A stretch of 64,000 bases of DNA from Acidimicrobiaceae bacterium (lineage in GTDB: Bacteria > Actinomycetota > Acidimicrobiia > Acidimicrobiales > Bog-793): the NCBI GenBank assembly GCA_025464005.1, contig JAODBO010000025.1, positions 1 through 64,000 on the forward strand, given 5' to 3'. This document shows, one piece after another, positions 24,624 to 33,555 of the stretch. The notes beneath the pieces were generated by a model. It was not told the DNA's origin. It was given only the letters and a program-made list of their open reading frames with translations, and did no database searches. Within the stretch, counting starts at the first letter, position 1; each line of letters opens with the position of its first letter. A program made the position numbers and the translations under genes.

Positions 24624-25418
24624 ATGACGACGCGAGACACACCATTCGCCGCCGGAACGCCCTGCTGGGTCGATCTGCTCAGCTCCGACGTCGGCAAGTC
24701 GAAGGCCTTCTATAGCGAGCTGTTCGATTGGACCTCGCAGGACGCGGGCGAGGAGTTCGGGGGGTACGTCACTTTCTTCTCTGACGGCCACCCTGTAGCC
24801 GGCATGTCCGGGATGTCGCCCGGGCTCGAGAGCCGTAGTGCGGACAACTGGAACACCTACATCTCGACGTCCGACATCGACGCTTCGACGGAGGCTGCGG
24901 TCGAGGCGGGCGGTCAAGTCGTGTCGCCGCCGATGCAGGTAGGGGACCTCGGATCGATGGCCATCCTGTCGGATCCCGCCGGCGCAATGATCGGTTTCTG
25001 GCAGCCAGGCAGGCACGTCGGATTCGGGAAATATAACGAGCCAGGCTCGGTCACCTGGGACGAGCACCACAGCAAGGACTTCGCTGCCTCGGTCGCCTTC
25101 TACGAGAGCGTGTTCGGCTGGAACATCCATCGCACCTCCGACACGGACGAGTTCCGCTACTTCGAGGGCCAGGTCGACGGACAGACGGTCGCAGGGCTCA
25201 TGGACTCCGCCTCGTTCCTACCGGCCGAGGTCCCCTCGCACTGGGCGGTGTACTTCAGCGTCTCCGATGCGGACGCAGCCGTAGCGAACGCGGTCAAGCT
25301 CGGTGCCACGGTACTTCGCGCCGCGGAGGACACGCCCTTCGGCCGGATGGCGGACCTGAGGGACGCCACCGGAGCAGGGTTCAAGCTCCACTCGGCCAAT
25401 CTCGCAGGCGGTTCGTAG
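24624..25418 (+). CDS. two-domain VOC (glyoxalase-like) protein
   Basis: A 264-residue protein with two vicinal oxygen chelate domains. Domain 1 (residues 10-130) starts TPCWVDLLSSDVGKSKAFYS, then ELFDWT. Domain 2 (140-262) starts SVTWDEHHSKDFAASVAFYE, then SVFGWNIH. Proteins of this form often resemble hydroxylases or resistance proteins, and substrate prediction is not possible. Metal-ligand histidines are partly replaced. It converges on the collagen-like protein gene with about 20 bases between. Confidence 0.88.
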   Translation: MTTRDTPFAAGTPCWVDLLSSDVGKSKAFYSELFDWTSQDAGEEFGGYVTFFSDGHPVAGMSGMSPGLESRSADNWNTYISTSDIDASTEAAVEAGGQVVSPPMQVGDLGSMAILSDPAGAMIGFWQPGRHVGFGKYNEPGSVTWDEHHSKDFAASVAFYESVFGWNIHRTSDTDEFRYFEGQVDGQTVAGLMDSASFLPAEVPSHWAVYFSVSDADAAVANAVKLGATVLRAAEDTPFGRMADLRDATGAGFKLHSANLAGGS

Positions 25419-25438
25419 CTCGATGCGAAGCTCGCTTG

Positions 25439-26206
25439 TCAGTTCGCGTAGTAGTTCCCGGACCAGCTGCACGCGGGAACAGTCGCTCCGCCCGCCGAGC
25501 CGAGATAAGCAGCCACATTGTCGAATAGGTTCACCTTGACGCTCCCGTCGGGCGAGTCGATGAACATTGGCTCGTGCGAGACCACAGCGGGGCTTCCGGG
25601 GCTGCCTTGTGCCGCGACTCCGATCGGAAGGGATCCGGCCGATACGTTGAAGTCGCCGTGGCCGGGATAGCCAATGACGTCGTATGCCGCGTGGTCCTGG
25701 CTCGTGGAGAACAGGGTCTCGGCGACTACGGTCGTGCCGGAAGACGTGTAGCAAGCGCCCGTGATCGTGAACGGCCCGATGGTCGCCAACGTGACCGTCG
25801 CCGGCGTGGTGCTCGTGGAGCCCGGGACAGCGATCGACGCAGAATAGCTCGAGATTCCCGCCGAACCCGCGGCTCCCTGGGGCCCCTGAGGGCCCTGAGA
25901 CCCAGCGGGTCCCTGCGGTCCGGGCGACCCGTTGTGCCCTGCGGGTCCTGTGGCGCCCGTCGTGCCGCGTGGGCCCGCGGGTCCTCGTGCGCCCCTGACC
26001 GTCGTCAGCGCCAGGGAGACCCGGGCGAGACCGGCACCACATGTCCCGTTCTGCGCGAGGACGAGCGAGCCGGCACCGTTCACGCAAGCAACAGCGTGGG
26101 TCGGCTTTCGGATGCTCGAGATGCCCGCTGCCGCGACTCCGCCGCCGAGGGCGAGCAGTGCGACGGCTACCGCGAAAACGCTCAGGGGTCGTGCGAGTCC
26201 TCGCAT
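25439..26206 (-). CDS. secreted collagen-like repeat protein
   Basis: A 255-residue exported protein. The signal peptide is MRGLARPLSVFAVAVALLAL plus GGGVAAAG. Residues 35-66 hold two cysteines (AVACVNG, NGTCGAG). Residues about 72-118 are uninterrupted Gly-X-Y triplets (GPAGPRGTTGATGPAGHNGS and so on), enough for a collagen-like triple helix. The C-terminal 135 residues form a globular beta-rich domain with a disulfide-capable pair (GACYTSSG, PACSWSGN). Bacterial collagen-like proteins act in surface adhesion or as spore or biofilm components. No sortase signal or membrane anchor is visible, so it may be released. Confidence 0.85.
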   Translation of the reverse strand: MRGLARPLSVFAVAVALLALGGGVAAAGISSIRKPTHAVACVNGAGSLVLAQNGTCGAGLARVSLALTTVRGARGPAGPRGTTGATGPAGHNGSPGPQGPAGSQGPQGPQGAAGSAGISSYSASIAVPGSTSTTPATVTLATIGPFTITGACYTSSGTTVVAETLFSTSQDHAAYDVIGYPGHGDFNVSAGSLPIGVAAQGSPGSPAVVSHEPMFIDSPDGSVKVNLFDNVAAYLGSAGGATVPACSWSGNYYAN

Positions 26207-26340
26207 CGTTCGGCTCCAGTCCGGTGTATTGCGAACCCAAGAACGCTACGCGAACGCTTGTTGCAGCGCTAGTGCATCCACACATTTAGTCCTATGAATG
26301 TTGTGAACTGGTCCACATCGCTGACCCCGGGGGGTCGAGA

Positions 26341-26647
26341 ATGTGGACCGCGGAGCCGCTTGCACTGACCGCCGAAGGGCGCACTGAGCTCCAACGCCGG
26401 ATGAGCGAAGGTGACCAAGGCGTGGCTCGCCGCACATCCACGCTTCGTCGTCCAGCACACCCCCGCGCACGCGAGCTGGCTCAACCAGGTGGAGTGTCTC
26501 TTCTCGATCCTCACCCGCAAGCTGCTCCGACGCGGCGAGTTCTCCTCACGCGAGGACCTCGTTGAAAAGATGCTCGCCCTCGTCGAGCACCACAGCGAGG
26601 GCGCCAAGCCCTTCAAGTGGGTCTACGACGCGAAGGTCGCGGCGTGA
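26341..26647 (+). mobile_element. IS630-family transposase remnant with internal deletion
   Basis: The plus strand begins MWTAEPLALTAEGRTELQRR, like an IS630 N-terminus, then jumps frame. From 26411 it reads KAWLAAHPRFVVQHTPAHAS, WLNQVECLFSILTRKLLRRG and FSSREDLVEKM, the DDE-domain C-terminus (the HASWLNQVE catalytic region). The middle half of the enzyme is gone, so it cannot transpose. It sits directly upstream of the GH2 gene's 3' end and marks the edge of the arabinan locus. Confidence 0.8.
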
Positions 26648-26671
26648 CCCACGTGCGCGGCGCCACTAAGA

Positions 26672-28504
26672 CTAAGGACGCCGGCGGCCCTCGACCAGGG
26701 TGGCGATGTCCTCGGGGGCCAGCTTGGGTTTGCGATCGGGCCAGGTCAGGCCGTTGGACTCCTGCTCGGTGTCACTGAGTTGGGTGTAACAGAACCCGGC
26801 CAGGCCCTCGCAGCGCTCCAAGGCACCGAAGAGGTCGCCGAGGCGCTCCAAGAGGTCCTTCGGATCGCCGACGTCGCTGTAGCCGTGCCAAGCGTCATCG
26901 GCGGTGGCCGAGAGCGCCACCCCACCGAACTCGCTCAGCACCACGGGCAGACCGTGCGCGTCAGCGGAAGCAAGCACGAGCGCCCTCACCGACGGCCACG
27001 CGCCCTCGAGCGTGGCGCGCCGGGCGGCGGCGTCGCCGTAGCGACGGACCAGCGAGTCGCCGTCCGGCGAGTAGTCGTGAATCGTCAGCAGGTCGCTGTT
27101 CACGTGCTCCCAGCCGTCGTTCGAGACGACGAGCCGGGTGGGATCGAACGCTCGCGTCAGGTCAGCGAGCCCACCGACGAGGGCCGCCTGCTCTGGCCGG
27201 CTGGCCATCGCGGGAACCCCCCAGCTCTCGTTGAAGGGCACCCAGACGACGATGCAGGGGTGACTGCGGTCGCGCGCGAGCGCCTCGATCCACTCCTGCA
27301 CCAGCCGGTGAATGGCGCTGGCGGAGAAGGCGCCGGCGCTCGGCATCTCCTCCCAGACCAGTAACCCGAGCCGATCGCACCAGTACAAGAAAAGGGGGTC
27401 TTCCAGCTTCTGATGGATGCGCGCCCCGTTGAAGCCGAGCGACTTGATGAGCTCGACCTCCTCGCGCAGTGCCTCGCGGGTGGGCGACGCAAGTCGAGTG
27501 TCCGGCCAGTAACCTTGGGCGAGCACGAGGCGCATCACGTACGGGCTGCGGTTGAGGAGGAATTGGCCGTCGGCGACAGCCACGCTGCGCACGCCCAGAT
27601 AGGAAAGCGCCGAGTCCACCACCGCTCCCGCCGCGTCGAGCAGCGTGATCTCGGCGCCGATCAGACGGGGGTGCTCAGGAGACCACTCGAGGTTCTCCCA
27701 CTCCCAGGCGTTCTCGAGCACAGCCAATGGGATCGCGGCGCGCGTCTCGGTGCCGACGAGGCGCTGGGACTGCTCGCCGACAAGCACGCCGTCGGCGGAC
27801 AGCCGGAGCCGCACGCTCCCCTCGATCTGCCGACTCAGCCGCACCGACCAGTCCACCCGGCCCTGCGCCGCGTCACAGACGAAGTCGGCGGCAAGAAGGT
27901 GGGCGCTCGGCACGACCTCGATCCACACCGGCTGCCAGATCCCGGTCGTGCGGCCGTACCAGACGCTGTGGGGGTCCCGGCGCCAGTCCTGCTTGCCACG
28001 AGGCAGCTCGACAGCGTCCGGTCGGTCCTCGGCGCGAACGACGATGGAGGCGTCGCCGGTGCTGTCGGCCGGCAGGACGAAGGAGAACGGAGTGTGACCG
28101 CCGAAGTGCTCGCCGAGCAACTGGCCGTCCACCCAGACGGTCGCCGCGTAATCGACGGCGCCGAAGTGCACCACGACGCGCTCGTCTGAGCGGTGCGTCG
28201 GCAGCGCGACGGCACGGCGATACCACACGACGGGGTGAAAGCCCTCAGCGCCGATGCCCGAGCGGTCGGACTCGAAGGGATAGGGCACGCTGATGGTCTC
28301 GCCATAGACGTCGGCCGATGGCCGATGCCACCCGGCGTCGCGCCCGAGGTCCTCGTCGTCGAAGGCGAACTCCCACGCCCCGCTGAGATCGACCCAACGA
28401 TCACGCACCAGGCGCGGCCGCGGGTAACCGGCCTCGACCTCGGCGTGAAGCGCGGCCAGAAAGTCCGTCGCGGCTTCCTCACCGACCCGAGACGGTGACG
28501 TCAT
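26672..28504 (-). CDS. family 2 glycoside hydrolase
   Basis: About 610 residues with the GH2 layout: sugar-binding jelly roll (GAWEFAFDDEDLGRDAGWHR, FGAVDYAATVWVDGQLLGEH), immunoglobulin-like domain, and a TIM barrel. In the barrel WVPFNESWG carries the acid/base glutamate (about residue 425) and LSEFGG the nucleophile (about 525). No signal peptide, so it is cytosolic. ATG 28504 is supported by GAGGAAGGA seven bases upstream. Given the GH51 and pentose-type transporter next to it, activity on an arabinose-containing or galactoside oligosaccharide is likely but not proven. It is the last gene of the operon. Confidence 0.9.
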   Translation of the reverse strand: MTSPSRVGEEAATDFLAALHAEVEAGYPRPRLVRDRWVDLSGAWEFAFDDEDLGRDAGWHRPSADVYGETISVPYPFESDRSGIGAEGFHPVVWYRRAVALPTHRSDERVVVHFGAVDYAATVWVDGQLLGEHFGGHTPFSFVLPADSTGDASIVVRAEDRPDAVELPRGKQDWRRDPHSVWYGRTTGIWQPVWIEVVPSAHLLAADFVCDAAQGRVDWSVRLSRQIEGSVRLRLSADGVLVGEQSQRLVGTETRAAIPLAVLENAWEWENLEWSPEHPRLIGAEITLLDAAGAVVDSALSYLGVRSVAVADGQFLLNRSPYVMRLVLAQGYWPDTRLASPTREALREEVELIKSLGFNGARIHQKLEDPLFLYWCDRLGLLVWEEMPSAGAFSASAIHRLVQEWIEALARDRSHPCIVVWVPFNESWGVPAMASRPEQAALVGGLADLTRAFDPTRLVVSNDGWEHVNSDLLTIHDYSPDGDSLVRRYGDAAARRATLEGAWPSVRALVLASADAHGLPVVLSEFGGVALSATADDAWHGYSDVGDPKDLLERLGDLFGALERCEGLAGFCYTQLSDTEQESNGLTWPDRKPKLAPEDIATLVEGRRRP

Positions 28505-28586
28505 GGGGTGGTCCTTCCTCATCTTCGTGGCGCCGAGCGATCGCCGTCGCCGTCAACCGACGCGGCGGGCCACGAGGTGTGGCCGC

Positions 28587-29480
28587 TCACCGGATCCCCG
28601 AGGTGGCGATGCTCTCGACGAAACGACGTTGGATCAACAAGAAGGCGATCACCATCGGCGCGATCGCCATCGTCGCGCCGGCCATCACGAGGCCGTACTC
28701 GATGACGTGCTGGCCGGTGAACAGCGCAAGGCCCGAGGCGAGGGTGTACATCGAACTGTTGGACGAAATGATCAGCGGCCATAACAGGTCGTTCCAGTTG
28801 TACATGAAGTGAAAGAGCCCCAGGGTGAGCACGGCGGGAGCGGCGAGACGGAGCATCACGCTGCGGTAGATCCGCAGATCACCTGCGCCATCGACTCGCG
28901 CGGCGTCCTCGAGCTCATTCGGGATGGAGAGGAAGAACTGGCGCAGGAAGAAGATGCCGAAGGCATTGGTGGCCCGCGGGAGGATCAATCCTTGGTAGGT
29001 GTTGATCCAATGGAAGTTCGTCAGCTCGATGAACAGCGGGATGAGGTTCACCTGGAACGGCAGCATCAGCGTGATCAGCACGAGCACGAACACGACGTTC
29101 TTGCCCGGAAAGTCGAGGCGGGCGAGCGCATAGGCCGTGAGCGAGTCGAATGTCAGCGACAGGACCGTCGCCCCGCCGGCAAAGATCGTCGAGTTCAACA
29201 GCAAGCGAGGCATGTCGATCGCGGACCAAGCCCCTGAGTAGTTCGACAGGATGAGCTTGGAGGAGAACAGGCTCGGATGCGACGTGACGATGGCGCCCTC
29301 CGGCTTGAATGAGGTAGCGATCATCCAGATCAGCGGCAGCACGATCACGAGTGAGGCCACGGTGGCCATGACCACCGCCCAGGCGGTGCCAAAGCGCGAA
29401 GGGGCGTCTCTCCGCTTGGTCGACGACGGCTGCCGGGCCAGCCGACCGCGGCTCGTCGATTCGCTGAGCGTCACTGCCAT
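28587..29480 (-). CDS. carbohydrate ABC transporter permease (MalG-like)
   Basis: A 297-residue membrane subunit with six helices (WAVVMATVASLVIVLPLIWM, VVFVLVLITLMLPFQVNLIP). The cytoplasmic EAA-type loop LEDAARVDGAGDLRIYRSVM contacts the ATPase. Its ATG overlaps the stop of the upstream permease as TGATG, so the two are translated together. The very C-terminus, RRFVESIATSGIR, is the same motif that survives in a scar at 39.03 kb. Confidence 0.93.
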   Translation of the reverse strand: MAVTLSESTSRGRLARQPSSTKRRDAPSRFGTAWAVVMATVASLVIVLPLIWMIATSFKPEGAIVTSHPSLFSSKLILSNYSGAWSAIDMPRLLLNSTIFAGGATVLSLTFDSLTAYALARLDFPGKNVVFVLVLITLMLPFQVNLIPLFIELTNFHWINTYQGLILPRATNAFGIFFLRQFFLSIPNELEDAARVDGAGDLRIYRSVMLRLAAPAVLTLGLFHFMYNWNDLLWPLIISSNSSMYTLASGLALFTGQHVIEYGLVMAGATMAIAPMVIAFLLIQRRFVESIATSGIR

Positions 29481-30403
29481 CAGTACTTCACCGTCCGGCG
29501 GGAGAAGAAGCGAAGCTGGAAGAGACTCAAGATCAGCACCAGGGCCATCAGCACGTAGGCGATCGCCGAGGCGTAGCCCATCTGGAAGTTCTGGAAGCCC
29601 TGGCGGTAGACCAGCGTCACCAGCGTCTCGGTCGAGAACGCCGGTCCGCCCTGGGTCATGACGTAGATCTGGTCGAAGGCCTGCAAGCTGGCGATCAGCG
29701 AGATCACGGTGACGAACATCGTGGTGTTCGACAACAGCGGGATCGTGACGTTGACGAAGCGCCGCCATCGCGTCGCCCCGTCGATCGATGCCGCTTCGTA
29801 GAGCTCCTTCGGGATGGTCTGCAGACCGGCTATGAAGATGACCATGTAGAAGCCGACGTTCTTCCAGATCCCGACCAAGATCACCGCGGGCATGGCGAAC
29901 GAGACGCTGTCGAGCCAGTCGGGGACGTTGATCCCGATCTGGGCCAGCCAGTAGGTGATGAAGCCGATCGAGGGGGTGAACATGAAACGGAAGGCGATCG
30001 CCGAGACGGCGAAGGAGACCACCGCGGGAAGGAAGATGGCCGCCCGGAAGATGCCCCGCCCCGGAAGGCCCTTGCGGTTCAAGAGCAAGGCCAGCGCCAG
30101 GGCGAGGATCACCGACACGGGGGTCACCACCCCGGCGTAGTAGAGCGTGTTGACCAGATCCCGCCAGAACTGCGGGTCGTGGATCAGGTTGCGGTAGTTG
30201 AGCAGACCGATGAAGCGCGAGCCTCCGAAGAACGAGTAGTTCGTCAGCGACAACCACCCGGCTCGAATCAGTGGGTAGAACATGAAGACCCCGAGCACGG
30301 CGAGGCTCGGCAGCATGAACAGGTACGCCGTCAGGGTGCGCCGGCGTCGCATGCGCGTCGACCACGGGTACCAGAGTCTCGAACGCAGCTTTTGCCTCGC
30401 CAT
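29480..30403 (-). CDS. carbohydrate ABC transporter permease (MalF-like)
   Basis: About 307 residues. Six to seven helices (LTAYLFMLPSLAVLGVFMFY, VIGG-type loops) and the EAA loop YEAASIDGATRWRRFVNVTI. It pairs with the MalG-like permease to form the channel of a CUT1 sugar importer. ATG 30403 begins MARQKLRSR just before the first helix; an in-frame ATG at 30484 would add 27 residues without conserved features. No ATPase gene is in the locus, so a shared MsmK-type ATPase encoded elsewhere is expected. Confidence 0.92.
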   Translation of the reverse strand: MARQKLRSRLWYPWSTRMRRRRTLTAYLFMLPSLAVLGVFMFYPLIRAGWLSLTNYSFFGGSRFIGLLNYRNLIHDPQFWRDLVNTLYYAGVVTPVSVILALALALLLNRKGLPGRGIFRAAIFLPAVVSFAVSAIAFRFMFTPSIGFITYWLAQIGINVPDWLDSVSFAMPAVILVGIWKNVGFYMVIFIAGLQTIPKELYEAASIDGATRWRRFVNVTIPLLSNTTMFVTVISLIASLQAFDQIYVMTQGGPAFSTETLVTLVYRQGFQNFQMGYASAIAYVLMALVLILSLFQLRFFSRRTVKY

Positions 30404-30507
30404 CGTTGCTAGCGCCTCCGCGTCGCGGCGGTGGTCCGAGGCGGGACGGGGAATGCTCTCCCCCGTCGCCGCCCCGGGTGACACCGCGTCATCTGTGATT
30501 GAGCCTG

Positions 30508-31779
30508 CTACTTGGAGGCGAGGTAGGTGTTGATCTGCTGGTTCGCGGTGGCCAGCGTGGACTTCACCGATGCGCCATCGAGGATCTTCTCGATCGCCGG
30601 AGTCCAGGTGTCGGTGTCGATGTTCGTGAACTGCGAGCCGAGCTGATACGGCACGGCGTCATGACCGGCGGCCTCGAAGAGTGCGACATCGGGGTTCGCC
30701 TTCAGCTCGGTTGCCGTGACGTCGGTGCGGGTGGGCACGAAGCCCGTCTTCACGGCGTAGGTGATCTGGGTCGCCTTGGAGTTCCAGTAGTTGAAGAAGG
30801 TCTCCGCAGCGGCGATCTTCGCAGGGCTGTCCTTTGCGTTGATCGACATCGACGTGACGTCAGTCAACGTCAAGGTGCGCGCTGGCCCGGATGGCACCGG
30901 AGCGAGGCCGTAGTTGACCTTCGCCTGGGTGTAGCCGGTGGTCGCCCACGGCCCGTTGATCTCCATCGCCGCCTTCTGGGCCTGGAAGAGGCTGTCAGCG
31001 TCCGCACCGGAGATGTTCTTCGGCGCGATGCCGTTCTTGATGATGAGGTTCGACCACTGCTGAACGGCGCTCACCGACTGCGCCGAGGAGAGCATGCCCT
31101 TGCTGATGGAGGAGTTGACGATGCCGCCACCGTTCTCCCACAAAAGGATCGGCCACATCGGGACGGTGTTGTTGTCGGCCAACGCGATGCCGTACTGCGG
31201 GGACTTGCCCCCGTGCGACAGCTTCACAGCATCGGCCATCCACTGTGGCCAATTCTTCGGGGGCGCGGCGATATGCGCATTGGCGAACAGCGTCTTGTTC
31301 CAGTACATCATCAGCGGCGCGTAGTTGACGGCCACTCCGTACTGGGTGCCGTTCACCTTCGTCGCCGACACGGCTCCCGGGGCGAGCACCGCGGTGTTCG
31401 GGCTCTTTTGGAAGTACGAGTTGAGCGACACGAAGACACCCTTGTTCGCGTACTGCGGCAGCTGCTGGGTGTCCATCGCCACGAAGTCGGGGCCGCTGCC
31501 CGAAGCGAGCGCCGGGAGCAACTTCGTGTAGAAGGTGTCCCACGGCATGATCGACATGTTGATCGTGATGTTCGGGTGCGTCTTGTTGAACTGGCTCACG
31601 AGCGCCTTCACCGTCGGACCGTCCGGCCCGGTGAAACCGTTCCAGTAGGTCAAGGTGATGTGGCCGCTGCTCGCGGCCTTGGGAGACGCGCTCGCGAGTC
31701 CCCCCACCGTCGCTGCACCAGCGGCGCCGGCCAGCAAAGCAGCCGACGCGCGAAGCGTCCTTCTCGTTCGAACCTGCAT
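30508..31779 (-). CDS. extracellular sugar-binding protein of ABC importer
   Basis: A 423-residue CUT1 solute-binding protein: GHITLTYWNGFTGPDGPTVK, VSQFNKTHPNITINM, ASGSGPDFVAMDTQQLPQYA, MMYWNKTLFANAHI, KAAMEINGPWATTGYTQAK. The signal peptide (MQVRTRRTLRASAALLAGAA plus GAATVGGLASA) lacks a lipobox cysteine, which is unusual for a Gram-positive binding protein; it may be cleaved and kept by another anchor. It lies upstream of the permease genes and about 165 bases downstream of the GH51 gene. Confidence 0.92.
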   Translation of the reverse strand: MQVRTRRTLRASAALLAGAAGAATVGGLASASPKAASSGHITLTYWNGFTGPDGPTVKALVSQFNKTHPNITINMSIMPWDTFYTKLLPALASGSGPDFVAMDTQQLPQYANKGVFVSLNSYFQKSPNTAVLAPGAVSATKVNGTQYGVAVNYAPLMMYWNKTLFANAHIAAPPKNWPQWMADAVKLSHGGKSPQYGIALADNNTVPMWPILLWENGGGIVNSSISKGMLSSAQSVSAVQQWSNLIIKNGIAPKNISGADADSLFQAQKAAMEINGPWATTGYTQAKVNYGLAPVPSGPARTLTLTDVTSMSINAKDSPAKIAAAETFFNYWNSKATQITYAVKTGFVPTRTDVTATELKANPDVALFEAAGHDAVPYQLGSQFTNIDTDTWTPAIEKILDGASVKSTLATANQQINTYLASK

Positions 31780-31944
31780 CGCTCAGTTCCTCCCCATCGC
31801 TTGTTGATTCTTGGCACTGATCGGTCGTATGGACTCCGCTAGTTCGCCGCGGCGTCCTTGAACTCGCACTTCCCCGGTCCCCCCCTGTTTCTCTGTCATT
31901 TCCAGCAAAGTTGGCCGCCTTCCGATGCGGCGCCGTGGCGGGCG

Positions 31945-33423
31945 TCAGCCGACGGCGATCGACAGCACCGTATGAGAATGGGCGGGGAAGCACTCGCTTA
32001 CCCCGTTCTTGAAGCCCTCCAGCACCTCGGTGGACACGTTGACGTCGTCCGGATGGTCGAAGGTGTTGGTGGCTCGCCAGTCGCGGGCGTGGACTCGTTC
32101 GAAGCGAGCACCTTGGACATCGAGGCCGGGCGCCAGCTCGATGGCCGCCGTCACGTCGTCCTCGGGCGACCGGTTGACGACACTCAACATGATGGTCCGC
32201 CCGTCAGAAGAGCGCGAGGCGACGACGTCGAGAACCGGGAATGGCCCGAGATCCTGGACGCGATGCGCTTGCGGATTGTCGAGGATCTCGTCGAGGTCGT
32301 GCGACGGGCAGCTGACCGCCACGTCGACGGCCTCGCCTTCGAGGTGATCGGCGAAGATCCGCAACGGGTGGTAGATCGACTGCAGGACCATCGCAGTCGG
32401 GCTCGTCATGATCGGCGCGAGCACGTTGACGAGCTGGGCGAGGTTCGCCATCTTGACGACGTCGGCGCGTCGCACGAAGGCGTGCAGATACGTCGCCACC
32501 GCCAGGGCGTCGGCGAGCGTGTAGGTCTCCTCGTGCTCCGCAGGGGCATGGCGTGCGGCGACGCGGACGTTCCACTCGTCGTAGGCGACGTGGATCGGGT
32601 GGGCGAGACGCTGGTTGTAGCGCGCCTTTTCGATGAGGGCGGCGGTGATGCGCACGGCCCGCTCGGCCTGGTGCGGGGCGAGGACGTCGGACCAGTAGTC
32701 CTCGCTGCCGGTGTAGATGTGCAGGCTGTACCAGCGGATGAACTCCGCCAGCCCGTCGACGACGACCTCGTCCCAGTCCGACCAGCCGGTGTCCCCGCAG
32801 GCGACGAGCTCGACGTCGGGATCGGTCCACGTCAGCACCTTGGCCCACTCTCGGGCGGTCCGGACGTACTCCTTGGCATCCTTGTGGCCGATCTGCCAGT
32901 CGCCGTAGACCTCGTTGCCGAGGCCCCAGTAGCGCACCCCGTACGGCGCATCGCGTCCGTTCGCGCGCCGCCGGTCGGCCGCCGCGCTGCGGCCGGCGAA
33001 GTTGCAGTACTCGAGCCACTCTCGGGCTTCGTCGAGGGTGCCGGTACCCATGTTCAAGCAGAGATACGGCTCGGCGCCGACGAGCTCGCAGTAGCGCATG
33101 AACTCGTCCGTGCCGAAGCGATTGGATTCCTCGACCCGCCAGGCGGCGTCAAAGCGCGTCGGGCGGCCCGAGACCGGCCCGATGCCGTCGGTGAAGTGAT
33201 AACCGGAGACGAAGTTGCCACCGGGCCAGCGCAACACGGGTGGCTTGAGCGCACGGACAGCTTCGATCACGTCGGTGCGAAAGCCCTCGTTGTCGGAGAG
33301 CGGCGACTGTTCGTCGAAGACGCCGCCGTAGACGCAGCGCCCCATGTGCTCGAGGAAGCCTCCGAGGATGCGCCGGTCAATGGCTCCGATGACGCGGTCG
33401 CTGTTGACCACGATACGATTCAA
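31945..33423 (-). CDS. alpha-L-arabinofuranosidase, GH51
   Basis: About 492 residues. It shows FLEHMGRCVYGGVFDEQSPL, VLRWPGGNFVSGYHFTDGIG, the acid/base in YWGLGNEVYG (E at about residue 171) and the nucleophile in AYDEWNV (E at about 283). GH51 enzymes remove terminal arabinose from arabinan and arabinoxylan fragments. TTG 33423 is chosen: GGGGGGAA precedes it, and the following NRIVVNSDRVIG is the usual GH51 start. It has no signal peptide, so it acts on imported oligosaccharides. It is the first gene of the minus-strand operon, divergent from lacI. Confidence 0.92.
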   Translation of the reverse strand: MNRIVVNSDRVIGAIDRRILGGFLEHMGRCVYGGVFDEQSPLSDNEGFRTDVIEAVRALKPPVLRWPGGNFVSGYHFTDGIGPVSGRPTRFDAAWRVEESNRFGTDEFMRYCELVGAEPYLCLNMGTGTLDEAREWLEYCNFAGRSAAADRRRANGRDAPYGVRYWGLGNEVYGDWQIGHKDAKEYVRTAREWAKVLTWTDPDVELVACGDTGWSDWDEVVVDGLAEFIRWYSLHIYTGSEDYWSDVLAPHQAERAVRITAALIEKARYNQRLAHPIHVAYDEWNVRVAARHAPAEHEETYTLADALAVATYLHAFVRRADVVKMANLAQLVNVLAPIMTSPTAMVLQSIYHPLRIFADHLEGEAVDVAVSCPSHDLDEILDNPQAHRVQDLGPFPVLDVVASRSSDGRTIMLSVVNRSPEDDVTAAIELAPGLDVQGARFERVHARDWRATNTFDHPDDVNVSTEVLEGFKNGVSECFPAHSHTVLSIAVG

Positions 33424-33473
33424 AACGTTCCCCCCAAAGACGTTTGCAGCTGGAACTTCACTTGCGTTCCTAG

Positions 33474-33497
33474 CATGCCACGTTGCATGCCACGTTG
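33474..33497. promoter_or_regulatory. tandem 12-base repeat, candidate LacI operator
   Basis: CATGCCACGTTG occurs twice head to tail (33474-33485, 33486-33497) in the 132-base interval between the divergent GH51 and lacI genes. Each copy carries a TTGCA/TGCAA half-site typical of LacI-family operators; the pair forms an imperfect palindrome, TTGCATGCCACGTTGCAA. Binding here could repress both genes. Confidence 0.6.
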
Positions 33498-33555
33498 CAA
33501 TGCTGGCTTCACCTACACTGTGCGAGCACGGCGGCGGCGAACGACGGAGAAGCAG

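Noticed and set aside
31858-33555. The long N-terminal extension of the lacI frame on the plus strand
   Set aside because: It lies opposite the GH51 gene, which has clear catalytic motifs. The lacI ATG at 33556 has a ribosome-binding site and starts with the helix-turn-helix.
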